From the NCBI GenBank assembly GCA_963922535.1, contig CAWUIN010000046.1, positions 1-20,785 of the forward strand: 20,785 nucleotides of DNA. The letters are read 5' to 3'. The position numbers were made by a program, and so were the translations under genes. Positions 1 through 7,452 of this stretch are shown here, one piece after another. This DNA comes from Tectiglobus sp963922535 (GTDB lineage: Bacteria > Pseudomonadota > Alphaproteobacteria > Rhizobiales > Hyphomicrobiaceae). The notes under the pieces are model-generated. The model saw only the letters and a list, made by a program, of their open reading frames with translations. It ran no database searches and was not told the origin of the DNA. How positions within the stretch are numbered: position 1 is the stretch's first letter; every line of letters starts with the position of its first letter.

Positions 1-107
1 TCGCCCCGTAAAGGACTTTCACCTCCAATCCAGTGCCCATGCCGGGCACACCCACCACCAGGCCATTCTCACCTTGTTTGTCGCTAAACTCTCACCTTGA
101 TTGTCGC
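1..107. mobile_element. probable insertion-sequence end (partial)
   Basis: The first hundred bases carry no convincing gene. They contain two direct copies of a 17-base motif, CTCACCTTGTTTGTCGC at 68-84 and CTCACCTTGATTGTCGC at 91-107, which differ at one base and start 23 bases apart. Short repeats stacked near a terminus are typical of IS21-family ends, where the transposase binds. The left part of the element, including any istA or istB genes, would lie outside the window. The IS family is inferred from memory of such ends and was not checked. The region could instead be an unrelated repeat. Confidence 0.4.
68..107. repeat. two 17-bp direct repeats
   Basis: CTCACCTTG[T/A]TTGTCGC occurs at 68-84 and again at 91-107, with 16 of 17 bases identical. 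The second copy contains a TTG that opens a longer frame into the downstream decarboxylase-family gene. That start is not believable, because it lies inside the repeat and the codons before 212 do not resemble the family. Confidence 0.8.
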
Positions 108-211
108 CGCGCAAAAGACGGCGGATGGGCCGGCCGATACTGTCGGCTCCAGCCGTGACTTGCGGCCCAAACCTATTTGACAAGGCAAGCCCTGGAAAAC
201 TGGAGATAGAG

Positions 212-766
212 ATGACTGAGTTTACACTTCACGACGAAACCACCGTTCCCGAAGAAAGCCGCCCCTTGCTGGAGAAATCCAAAGCCGCATTCGGCCGCCT
301 GCCTGGTCTGCATAAGGTGATGGCTGAAGCACCAGGACTGCTGGAAGGCTATCAGAAGCTGCACGAGTTGTTCATGAACTCAAGCTTTGACAAAGATGAA
401 CTTACCGTTGTCTGGCAGGCCATCAATGTGGAAAACCAGTGTCATTACTGCGTCCCCGCCCACACAGGCATTGCCAAAAGCATGGGCGTTGACGATGCAA
501 TAACGGACGCGCTGCGTAATGAGACACCGCTGCCGAATGCTCGCCTGGAGGCACTTCGCAATTTCACTTTGAGTGTTGTTCGCGATCGTGGCAATGTCGA
601 CGACAGCAAGGTTCAGGCTTTTCTGGACGCCGGTTTTACCAAGCGCCAAATCCTGGAGGTTATTCTCGGATACGCGCAAAAAGTAATGTCGAACTACACT
701 AACCACCTCGCCAACACGCCGGTTGATCCGGTTTTCGAGAAGTTCGCCTGGCAGAAGGCGGTTTGA
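212..766 (+). CDS. carboxymuconolactone decarboxylase / AhpD-like family protein
   Basis: This encodes a 184-residue protein of the CMD/AhpD fold. The key feature is a C-x-x-C pair (CHYC) in the context ENQCHYCVPAHTG, near residues 107-119 from this start. In AhpD-like members this pair is redox-active and a nearby histidine completes a proton relay. The substrate cannot be read from sequence; peroxidase-type or uncharacterised small-molecule redox roles are possible. I chose the ATG at 212 because GGAGAT lies about 5-10 bases upstream and the protein then begins in a normal CMD-like way. The frame stays open back to a TTG at 101, but that codon lies in the repeat. The gene stands alone, convergent with trmB, and follows a probable IS end, so it may not belong to the ancestral neighbourhood. 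The family call is confident and the function is not. Confidence 0.85.
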   Translation: MTEFTLHDETTVPEESRPLLEKSKAAFGRLPGLHKVMAEAPGLLEGYQKLHELFMNSSFDKDELTVVWQAINVENQCHYCVPAHTGIAKSMGVDDAITDALRNETPLPNARLEALRNFTLSVVRDRGNVDDSKVQAFLDAGFTKRQILEVILGYAQKVMSNYTNHLANTPVDPVFEKFAWQKAV

Positions 767-775
767 TAGCCAAGA

Positions 776-800
776 AGCGCTCGCGTCATGCGCGAGCGCT
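776..800 (+). terminator. strong hairpin after the CMD-family gene
   Basis: AGCGCTCGCG at 776-785 and CGCGAGCGCT at 791-800 form a perfect 10-bp GC-rich stem with a 5-base loop (TCATG). It starts 9 bases after the stop codon at 764-766. No run of T follows, so it is a stem-type end signal or 3' RNA stabiliser rather than a textbook intrinsic terminator. It could serve the convergent pair in both directions. Confidence 0.55.
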
Positions 801-948
801 GAACCTGGAGTGAATATTCGAAAGTATCGTTTTGCCTTGAACGACAAAGCATTTGGAACGAGCGCTCTGATCGCATTGCAATAAGATACTGTCCGAATAA
901 ATCTTGTCGTAAATAATATCAATGATCCTGAGAACCGGTCAGCTTAAG

Positions 949-1707
949 TTAACCCGTTTTCTTGAAACGAAAATAATAACAACGTCGCCCTGCGATGAGC
1001 GCCTTGCGTTCATAACGGGTTTCGGGCCAGTCGGGCGGTCTGATGCGCCAATCCGCCGCTCTCTGCGCAGTCCATGCCAGGCATTCCACCTTTTGAAAAG
1101 CCAATAGCATGGCCTTGGCATAGTCCTCGATGTCAGTGGCTGCCCGCAATTCCGCCCCGCAATGCATGACCTTTGCAATCAGGTTTAACGTTGCAGGATT
1201 AACAAGCCGGCGCTTGTTATGACGCTTTTTCGGCCATGGATCGGGGAAGAGAACAAAGACACGCGACACACTTTCTTGTGGCAGCCATCGCATAACGTGG
1301 CGGGCATCATCGTTGTAAAGGAGAATGTTTGTAAGACCTTGCGCCTCAATCGCATCTAAGACCTTAATGGTACCGTCAATAAAGGGCTCACAGCCAATGA
1401 AGCCGATGTGAGGATTATTTGCCGCCTGCCAGATAAGATGCTCACCGCCACCAAATCCAATCTCAAGCCAGATGGCTGTAACATCAGCTTCAAATAAAGA
1501 GGTCGGCAAAGATCGAAGCGGGGCTGAGACATCAAGTGTATAACGCGGCATGACAAAATCCAAAAGATTTTGCTGCCGCGCGGTTGCCTTACGTGTGCGC
1601 CGCCGCCCGAATGACCGAATCTCGTCGACGGCATCCACCGCCACCTCTGAACCTGTTGCTCCTGAGGGTTTGCTTTGGATATATGACGAACATGAATCAG
1701 ACTTCAC
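949..1707 (-). CDS. trmB: tRNA (guanine-N7-)-methyltransferase
   Basis: TrmB uses SAM to methylate N7 of G46 in the variable loop of many tRNAs. The 252-residue protein has the SAM-binding motif EIGFGGGEHL (residues 82-91) and the substrate-side motif FPDPWPKKRHNKRR (residues 154-167), both characteristic of the family. The GTG start at 1707 lies 45 bp after metK. An AAGGA about 16 bases upstream is rather far for a ribosome site, so the exact start is uncertain; the first in-frame ATG (residue 53) would remove conserved basic sequence. The placement after metK makes sense because MetK supplies the cofactor. In related genomes I would expect rimP and nusA next, but an unrelated gene follows on the other strand. 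Confidence 0.95.
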   Translation of the reverse strand: MKSDSCSSYIQSKPSGATGSEVAVDAVDEIRSFGRRRTRKATARQQNLLDFVMPRYTLDVSAPLRSLPTSLFEADVTAIWLEIGFGGGEHLIWQAANNPHIGFIGCEPFIDGTIKVLDAIEAQGLTNILLYNDDARHVMRWLPQESVSRVFVLFPDPWPKKRHNKRRLVNPATLNLIAKVMHCGAELRAATDIEDYAKAMLLAFQKVECLAWTAQRAADWRIRPPDWPETRYERKALIAGRRCYYFRFKKTG

Positions 1708-1752
1708 GTGATAAGCCGGTTGGTCCTTAATCTTATATGCCAGAACATACTC

Positions 1753-2961
1753 TCAGACTAAAGCCTTCAAAGCCTCGACCAAATCGGTTTTTTCCCAGCT
1801 AAAACCACCGTCATCGCTTGGTGCACGGCCAAAATGGCCATAGGCTGATGTTCTTGCGTAGATTGGTTTGTTTAGGTCAAGATGCTCACGAATACCATGC
1901 GGGCTGAGATCCATAACGTTCATGAGAGCAGTCTCAAGCTTGGCTTCATCGACATAACCAGTATCAAAAAGATTAACGTTTATTGACAGCGGCTTGGAAA
2001 CACCAATCGCGTAAGAAACCTGAATGCAGCAACGCTCTGCCATACCTGCTGCGATAACGTTCTTGGCAAGGTAGCGGGCAGCATAAGCGGCCGAACGGTC
2101 CACTTTGGTTGGATCTTTACCGCTGAACGCACCGCCACCGTGCGGTGCTGCACCACCATATGTATCGACGATGATTTTACGCCCGGTCAGTCCGCAATCG
2201 CCATCCGGCCCGCCAATAACGAATTTTCCCGTTGGATTGACATGCCATTCAGTTTCATCGGTAATCCATTCAACTGGCAGCGTTTCACGAATAAAAGGCT
2301 CAACAATCGCGCGAACATCCTCAGAGGAGAGCGTTTCATCGAGATGCTGCGTTGAAAGAACAATGTGCGTTACAGCAGCCGGCTTGCCGTTTTCGTAGCG
2401 CATGGAAAGCTGGCTTTTAGCATCCGGTCCAAGCTTGCCGGCCTCACGTCTACTCGCCTTTCGCGCAGCCGCGAGAACTTCCAGTATTTTATGGCTGTAA
2501 TAAAGGGGGGCTGGCATGAGATCCGGTGTCTCAGTGCAGGCATAACCAAACATGATGCCCTGATCGCCGGCGCCTTCTTCTTTGTTGCCGGCCGCATCAA
2601 CTCCCTGGGCGATATCCGCTGACTGCTCATGCAGCCAAACTGACAGGTCAAAATTCTGCCAATGGAAACCGTCCTGCTCGTAGCCAATGTCTTTGACTGC
2701 GGCGCGGGCGCACTCTTCAATCATGGCGCTTGTAATCGTATCCGGACCGCGGGTTTCACCGGCGATCACAACCTTATTTGTCGTTGCCAGTGTTTCGCAC
2801 GCGACGCGGATCTGCATGGGATCGATCCCTGCCCGCGCGCCTTCACGAAAGAACAGATCGACCACCTCATCTGAGATACGATCACATACTTTATCTGGAT
2901 GGCCTTCAGAAACCGACTCACTGGTAAAGTAAAAAGTCCGGATTGACACGTTTAACCCCAT
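1753..2961 (-). CDS. metK: S-adenosylmethionine synthetase
   Basis: This enzyme makes SAM from methionine and ATP. The 402-residue protein has all the expected signatures: GHPDKVCD near residue 20 (catalytic His and ATP site), GAGDQGIMFGYA at 130-141, and GGGAFSGKDPTKVDRS at about 275-290, the phosphate-binding loop. Its length is normal for alphaproteobacteria. The ATG at 2961 has no good ribosome site. A GTG at 2949, four codons downstream, has GGGG 6 bases upstream and would place the N terminus closer to the usual start just before the TSESVSEGHP block. The gene follows a PraR-type regulator after a 393-bp gap and precedes trmB. I looked for known SAM-riboswitch sequence signatures in the leader and did not recognise one. 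Confidence 0.97.
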   Translation of the reverse strand: MGLNVSIRTFYFTSESVSEGHPDKVCDRISDEVVDLFFREGARAGIDPMQIRVACETLATTNKVVIAGETRGPDTITSAMIEECARAAVKDIGYEQDGFHWQNFDLSVWLHEQSADIAQGVDAAGNKEEGAGDQGIMFGYACTETPDLMPAPLYYSHKILEVLAAARKASRREAGKLGPDAKSQLSMRYENGKPAAVTHIVLSTQHLDETLSSEDVRAIVEPFIRETLPVEWITDETEWHVNPTGKFVIGGPDGDCGLTGRKIIVDTYGGAAPHGGGAFSGKDPTKVDRSAAYAARYLAKNVIAAGMAERCCIQVSYAIGVSKPLSINVNLFDTGYVDEAKLETALMNVMDLSPHGIREHLDLNKPIYARTSAYGHFGRAPSDDGGFSWEKTDLVEALKALV

Positions 2962-3094
2962 TTTTGCAATCTACAGTCAAGTTGCGCTTGTTGCAGTCTT
3001 TTAAGGGATGGTCAAGTTTTATGACTAATCAAGCCATGAGAAATATATATTGTTTATGTCCTTGATTAACACTTACATTCACAAGACCAGACAT

Positions 3095-3119
3095 ATAGTG
3101 CGATACCGCACAATAGTGC
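3095..3119 (-). promoter_or_regulatory. operator-like dyad and repeat upstream of metK
   Basis: The heptamer ATAGTGC occurs at 3095-3101 and 3113-3119, with start points 18 bases apart. Between them GCAC at 3108-3111 is inverted relative to the GTGC in each copy, so two alternative small dyads exist. This arrangement suits a dimeric DNA-binding protein. PraR, encoded just upstream, is the nearest candidate. That link is inference only. Confidence 0.3.
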
Positions 3120-3191
3120 AGGCGCTAAAAAGGACAACAAAAAACGCAGATCACAAATCGGCACATTGCATATCATACGGTTAAGAAAAGT

Positions 3192-3224
3192 GTGCCTGCA
3201 ATGTTTGGCGTGCCTACAATATTT
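3192..3224. repeat. 15-bp direct repeat, 18-bp period
   Basis: GTGCCTGCAATGTTT at 3192-3206 is followed by GTGCCTACAATATTT at 3210-3224, with 13 of 15 bases identical. The 18-bp period equals that of the ATAGTGC pair 80 bases nearer metK. It may be a tandem protein-binding site or a small duplication. Confidence 0.6.
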
Positions 3225-3354
3225 CAGGCAACATATCGCGAAAAAGTCTGAGAAATCCTACGCCAGATCTTATATGAAGGCTGCCTAGAAGACATGGAAC
3301 CGGCTCTCGCGTACTAATTGCGGCACGGTCTAGACATGAGAGGGGCCAGAATTT

Positions 3355-3828
3355 TCAGAGCTTATCCAATCTTTCCATCTCAGTCTCATCATTAGCTATG
3401 GCGCGCACCAGTTCCACAATGGAGCGGCGCACCTGCGCATTGGATATTTTTGCAAAAGCACGATTAAGTTCAACGCCCTCCCGGCTCTTCATGAAACTGG
3501 CGACGTAATTTGTAGTGGTTTCCTCTGCGAAACCACTTACATCCGCACTCTTCTCAATGCCAGGAGCTTCATCGTAAAAAAACTGTACATTCACTCCGAG
3601 GGCATTTGCCAGTTCGAAGAGCCTGCTGGCGCCAATACGGTTCACGCCTTTTTCGTATTTTTGAACTTGCTGAAACGTTAAACCAAGACAATCGCCAAGG
3701 TTTTCCTGGCTCATGCCAAGGAGCATGCGTCGTAACTTGATCCTTGAGCCAACGTGCAAATCAATAGTATTTGGTTTACGAGCATTTCTATTTCGGCTGC
3801 GATCATTTTTCAACAGAATATCCTTCAC
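3355..3828 (-). CDS. PraR-like XRE-family transcriptional regulator
   Basis: This 157-residue regulator carries an N-terminal Cro/CI-type helix-turn-helix at about residues 28-83 (IKLRRMLLGMSQENLGD, then TFQQVQKYEKG and NRIGASRL). The wording of this domain and the IDLHVGSRI lead-in match the rhizobial PraR group, which in Rhizobium and Sinorhizobium controls quorum-sensing and surface genes. To my recollection, PraR lies beside metK and lnt in those genomes too, as here. The C-terminal 65 residues have no recognisable domain. The GTG at 3828 has no ribosome site. A TTG at 3813 is preceded by AAGGA with 7 bases spacing, so the true start may be there. The gene is 185 bp after lnt on the same strand and may have its own promoter. 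The regulator class is sure; the ortholog assignment is probable. Confidence 0.8.
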   Translation of the reverse strand: MKDILLKNDRSRNRNARKPNTIDLHVGSRIKLRRMLLGMSQENLGDCLGLTFQQVQKYEKGVNRIGASRLFELANALGVNVQFFYDEAPGIEKSADVSGFAEETTTNYVASFMKSREGVELNRAFAKISNAQVRRSIVELVRAIANDETEMERLDKL

Positions 3829-4013
3829 GATGCCGGGATCAGTTATATTCCCGAATCTGTTTGATATCCCAACCCGGCGCTGCCTCCAGACGGATTAAGC
3901 TTTCTCGAATTATCAAGGTCGAGTCGCTCAAGTAAACTTTACAACGCCGAATTGAGCATGACACGCTCACGAAATTTCAGATATGAACACGATTTGTACT
4001 TTAAGACCGTTAT

Positions 4014-5789
4014 CTATTTGTATGTCAATGTAGCAAAGTGTAACACAATTTTAGTGCACTGCCTATGTAAGGACATGGCTTTGTTCACTGTCTTTATATC
4101 GCATAATTTTCTATTAAAGCCCGCACGAACGGCCATCGTAACAAACAGCATAAGCCAGAAAGCGACAAACACCCACTCGCCCAGCCGGCTGTAAAGGGTA
4201 GGGGCTATAGGCTTGGGAAGCGGCGTATCAATAACGCCGGTATCGTCCAGATTTAATTTCTCCAAAACGCGCCCACGCGGACTAACAACTCCGGAAATAC
4301 CATTGTTTCCAACCCGAATGAGCGGCACCCCTTGTTCGACAGCGCGCACAACCGATTGATGAAAGTGCTGGAACGGACCGCTTGTATATCCATACCATGC
4401 ATCGTTGGTAATATTGATCAGGACTGAAGGACGTTGAGAGCCAGGCACCACTTCGCCTGGAAAAATAACTTCATAACAAATCAAAATTCGTGTCTCGGCG
4501 AGGCCGGGTATAGTAAGATGCTGCTGGTCTGCTCCGACGGCAAAACCACCACGCACACGTGTAAGCTGCTCAAGACCGACAGCTTCCAACCAATCCTGAA
4601 GCGGCAGATATTCGCCAAACGGCACCAGGTGAACCTTGTCATAAATGTCTATCACACGGCCATCGCCACCAACAACCATGGCGGAATTGAAAACCTTGTA
4701 GCGTCGCGCATCAGCCGCCAGCTCACCTTCAAGCCGCAAAGTTCCAGCAATCAGCGTGACATTATCGGGCAACGCATTGGCAATGCCTGCCAGCACCTCG
4801 GGAGAACGCAGCGCAAGGAATGCAAGTGCTGCTTCCGGCCAGATGATATGCGTGATACCTTCGCCCTCAGCCTCCAATTCACTCAAACCTTGGCGGGACA
4901 ATTCGAGATGACGCGCGAAAATCTCAGCGCGTTTAGAGGGATCAAATTTGTCGCGCTGCTTTATGCTTGGCTGCACCAAACGCAGGTTCACATCTTTAAA
5001 TTTACCCGGCTCAGGCTGTAATAATACATATCCTCCATACATCAGCATCGCTGTGAGCGGAGCAAGTGTGAACGCAATAATCGGCACAAGCGCTGCATTT
5101 GGCCTCCGTTGCCACATGGCCTCTGCCAGGGCTGGCAACGGTGCAGAGAATAAGCCCAGCGCAATCAGTGTCATGCCGTAAATTCCAACCAGTCCTGCTG
5201 TTTGTAATAGGACAAGCGGATATGCCAACGCATAGCCAAGAATATTCCAGGGAAATCCTGTGAGAACTGTGCCACGTAACCATTCTGTTGCTGAAAGAGC
5301 AAGCATGAGCCCCAAAACACGTGCTGTCGTGGATCCTGACAGACAAGCAAGCACAGCAATTGCCACACCGTGAAACACGGCCAGCCCAGCAGGCAGCAAC
5401 ATGATTGCGAACGGTATCAGCCAGGCAAAGACCTCGTATTGCACGAGGAATGCCCCACCTATCCAGTAAAGCCCTGCCAGATGAAAGCCGAACCCGAACC
5501 ACCATCCTACGGCAAAACCGAGTTTGGCCCGGCCCGTGGAAAATACTGGCTTGAGTGTAATTGCACAACCGGACAAACGCCCTTCATCAGCGCGATGCTG
5601 AGCGTGCATGGAGAAGGGATCGGTCAGCCACAGTAAAACGGGGAGTGTAAAAAATAAAATGCATGACGCGTGGAACGGCGCAAAGGCCAAGATCGATGCG
5701 GCTCCTGCCAGAAATGCAATCAGATTGCGCCGCCAGCCTGTTTGGGCAGCCAATCTGGCCTGTATGACAGTGAGCCTGGCCAGTTTCAT
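4014..5789 (-). CDS. lnt: apolipoprotein N-acyltransferase
   Basis: Lnt adds the third acyl chain to the N-terminal cysteine of lipoproteins at the periplasmic face of the inner membrane. The first 260 residues hold about seven hydrophobic segments. A carbon-nitrogen hydrolase domain follows at about 265-525. The catalytic triad is visible as E319 (IIWPEAAL), K385 (YDKVHLVPFGEYLP) and C438 (ILICYEVIFP). A last membrane segment lies near 538-556. At 591 residues it is longer than many relatives; the final 30 or so residues (after RAGFNRK) look unconserved and may be read-through past an ancestral stop. The 82-bp leader contains a CGATCT...AGATCG dyad at 5814-5854. In related genomes lnt follows corC directly. 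Here the darTG remnant separates them. Confidence 0.95.
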   Translation of the reverse strand: MKLARLTVIQARLAAQTGWRRNLIAFLAGAASILAFAPFHASCILFFTLPVLLWLTDPFSMHAQHRADEGRLSGCAITLKPVFSTGRAKLGFAVGWWFGFGFHLAGLYWIGGAFLVQYEVFAWLIPFAIMLLPAGLAVFHGVAIAVLACLSGSTTARVLGLMLALSATEWLRGTVLTGFPWNILGYALAYPLVLLQTAGLVGIYGMTLIALGLFSAPLPALAEAMWQRRPNAALVPIIAFTLAPLTAMLMYGGYVLLQPEPGKFKDVNLRLVQPSIKQRDKFDPSKRAEIFARHLELSRQGLSELEAEGEGITHIIWPEAALAFLALRSPEVLAGIANALPDNVTLIAGTLRLEGELAADARRYKVFNSAMVVGGDGRVIDIYDKVHLVPFGEYLPLQDWLEAVGLEQLTRVRGGFAVGADQQHLTIPGLAETRILICYEVIFPGEVVPGSQRPSVLINITNDAWYGYTSGPFQHFHQSVVRAVEQGVPLIRVGNNGISGVVSPRGRVLEKLNLDDTGVIDTPLPKPIAPTLYSRLGEWVFVAFWLMLFVTMAVRAGFNRKLCDIKTVNKAMSLHRQCTKIVLHFATLTYK

Positions 5790-5871
5790 GCTAACACAAC
5801 CTATCTCTCGCGCCGATCTTTTCGAGAATCACTACGAAACAGTTCGAGAGATCGTGTATAGGTTCGGGACT

Positions 5872-6711
5872 TTATTGACGAGCAAAAAGTTGCGAAGCAT
5901 TCAAATTGTCAATCGCGATTTTTAAAATGCGATCATCGAATAAGCGCAATTTGCGCTCTCCGGCAGCACGCCCTCCCGCCCAATCTTTCAAGCTGGCTTG
6001 AATGGATGCGACATCGGCTCTGACACCATCATGGTGCACGAGCCAGTCGACGGTTGCCAATAGTTCCATGCTAAGAGGAGATTCGAAGCCATCGATTAAG
6101 CCCGCTGTTGCATCCAGCGCCGCGCGATAAGGCTTAGCCTCCGGTGATGACAGGTAGGCTGCGACCTTGTCTTTCTCAGAATCAATAAAGTAAATCTGCT
6201 CGAATGGACCTGCATCTGGTAATCGCTTTGAACAATGAAGATAACTCCCGTCAAGATCATTGAGCATATGCCTCAGTTTTTCAGAATACGGGCCGAATTT
6301 GTGAGCTTTAAAATTGAGGTTCATCGATGCCAAGTGCATATGATCGACATATCTTGCCAGAAAGTAGGCTAGCTTTTGTGCTTCCAGAACTGTGCACTGG
6401 ATGCCTAAGATCGAATATTTTCGAATAATCTCGGCTATTAGCCCTCGAGCAGGAGTGAGTTTTTTAAGACCTGCCTGCTTTGCAACGTTTTGATATTCTG
6501 CAACAGGCTCATAAACGATGACCTCTACGTCTTCGAGATCATTGAGCGATCGCTCGATCAGGTCCCTGACAGATTTCCAATCAAGGCCGCCATTACCGGC
6601 ACCCAAAGGTGGGATGGCAATCGAGCGAATACCATTTTCCAATATCACCAGCTTAAGGTCTTCGAGCCCTTCTTCGATCCATTCTATTTTCGAAGGAGCG
6701 CGCCAATGGGC
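5872..6711 (-). pseudogene. darG: darG antitoxin remnant, 5' truncated
   Basis: This is the antitoxin half of a DarTG module. DarG is a macrodomain hydrolase that removes ADP-ribose which DarT places on DNA, and its C-terminal part also binds DarT. What remains starts at HWRAPSKIEWIEEGLEDL and keeps the second ligand loop (PPLGAGNGGLDW). It continues through a helical C-terminal region (AQKLAYFLARYVDH, KFGPYSEKLRHMLNDLDG) to what looks like the normal end, giving about 278 residues. Roughly 70-85 N-terminal residues are missing, including the first macrodomain strand and the NTVN...GVMGKG-type loop known from the family. The open frame continues without a stop into the darT tail, so the two genes are fused by deletion near 6706-6717. 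A functional hydrolase is unlikely. The C-terminal region faintly recalls Panacea (DUF4065)-like domains; that is only a resemblance. Confidence 0.85.
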
Positions 6712-7355
6712 TTTCCGAATTTTTACGGCGACCGAGTGCCTGTTTGCTTCTTCTATGATCTCTGATTTAACAGAGCCGCTATAACAGGCAATGCCTTTCA
6801 AAGCTTTGATGGGCTGTCTGCGGTAAACTAAGGCTTCTGCTTGATATTTATCAAATTTATCTATGTTGTCTTCATCCCTTCGAAAATCTCGCGCCTGCAA
6901 TGTCTCCCAAATGATCCAATCCAGATTCGCCAGATCTTCTGAAAACTGAGCAGTCTGTAAGTATGCATGACGGTCGGTAAAGACGAACGAGATTTTTTCG
7001 TCCTTCAACAATGCAACGATGAAACCAAAATGATGATGTCCTCCATAGGATTTTGGCTAACACCACCGTATCTAGTCTTGATATTGTAAAGCATCGGAGT
7101 AAAAGGCGTGAAATAAAATGGAACGTAATCGCTTAAAGTCCCACCGGGGATACACGGTACATTACGATGCTTCCTCTTGGCTATGAGTTCTTAGTTGCCA
7201 ATGACTACATAATTGCTTCGCCAGCTCTTGTTGAGACTTAAACGTTCAACCTCGGTAGGGCTGAGGCAACCTTCTGCAAATATCTGCGCTGCGTTGTGCT
7301 TATGGGTTATTCGGAAGATAAGAGCCTTATCAGGGTTAAGATCCTTCGACACCAT
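6712..7355 (-). pseudogene. darT: darT toxin (DNA ADP-ribosyltransferase), nonsense and frameshift mutated
   Basis: DarT attaches ADP-ribose from NAD+ to bases in single-stranded DNA. Three collinear pieces rebuild a toxin of about 214 residues, the usual length. Piece 1 begins at ATG 7355 with a GAGG ribosome site 6 bases upstream (7362-7365); it contains NPDKALIFRITHKHN and ends at GN before a TAA at 7191-7193. Piece 2, in the same frame, runs from ELIAKRK through GGTLSDYVPFYFTPFTPMLY to ILVSSLHC and a TGA at 7005-7007. Piece 3 is in the next frame, consistent with loss of one base near 7005-7016; it has FTDRHAYLQTA, RDFRRDEDN and YQAEALV, whose Glu (codon 6835-6837) matches the catalytic glutamate of the family. 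It runs into darG at KIRKA, losing the last few toxin residues. Sequencing error could explain the stop or the shift, but not the darG deletion as well. Confidence 0.87.
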
Positions 7356-7372
7356 TGCCAGCCTCAAAATAC

Positions 7373-7402
7373 TAGATACTAAGAAATATATAACTGTATC
7401 TA
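7373..7402 (-). promoter_or_regulatory. dyad upstream of darT
   Basis: TAGATAC at 7373-7379 and GTATCTA at 7396-7402 form a perfect 7-bp inverted repeat with a 16-bp AT-rich spacer, ending 18 bases upstream of the darT ATG. The spacer contains TATATA-type sequence that could be a -10 region. The site could be a promoter with an operator left over from the toxin-antitoxin module. No binding protein is known. Confidence 0.3.
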
Positions 7403-7452
7403 TCTGAGCGCTATCGTCCACACCCAAATGACTGGTATCAGACGCGAGGGGC

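Larger units (their letters stand above)
2962..3354. other. 393-bp intergenic region upstream of metK
   Basis: This gap separates the praR-like gene from metK. It is AT-rich near metK and holds no convincing small gene. It contains a dyad and direct-repeat cluster at 3095-3119, a second direct repeat at 3192-3224, and AT-rich sequence around 3040-3055 that could hold the metK promoter. I could not fix a -10/-35 pair with confidence. I see no terminator with a clear stem and U-run after praR. Confidence 0.5.

Noticed and set aside
101..211. N-terminal extension of the CMD-family gene from a TTG at 101
   Set aside because: The start lies inside a repeat, the residues do not look like the family, and the ATG at 212 has a good ribosome site.
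380..922. 180-codon minus-strand frame across the CMD-family gene
   Set aside because: Antisense to a clear family member and reads through the hairpin at 776-800; no ribosome site or domain.
2962..3354. SAM riboswitch in front of metK
   Set aside because: I did not find the conserved core of the SAM-II, SAM/SAH or other SAM aptamers by eye.
4434..5568. Long open frames inside lnt: plus strand at 4434-5021 and, in another minus-strand frame, 5011-5568
   Set aside because: They are shadows of the well-supported lnt gene and have no domain features.
5814..5854. Dyad CGATCT...AGATCG in the lnt leader as an attenuator
   Set aside because: Only 6 bp plus a TCGA pair, with no competing structure or U-run, so it is not strong enough to call.
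5872..7011. A new 379-residue fusion protein (toxin C-terminal part plus macrodomain)
   Set aside because: The frame starts at a TTG without a ribosome site, in the middle of DarT, and upstream sequence in another frame supplies the missing toxin N terminus. It is better explained as a pseudogene with a deletion.
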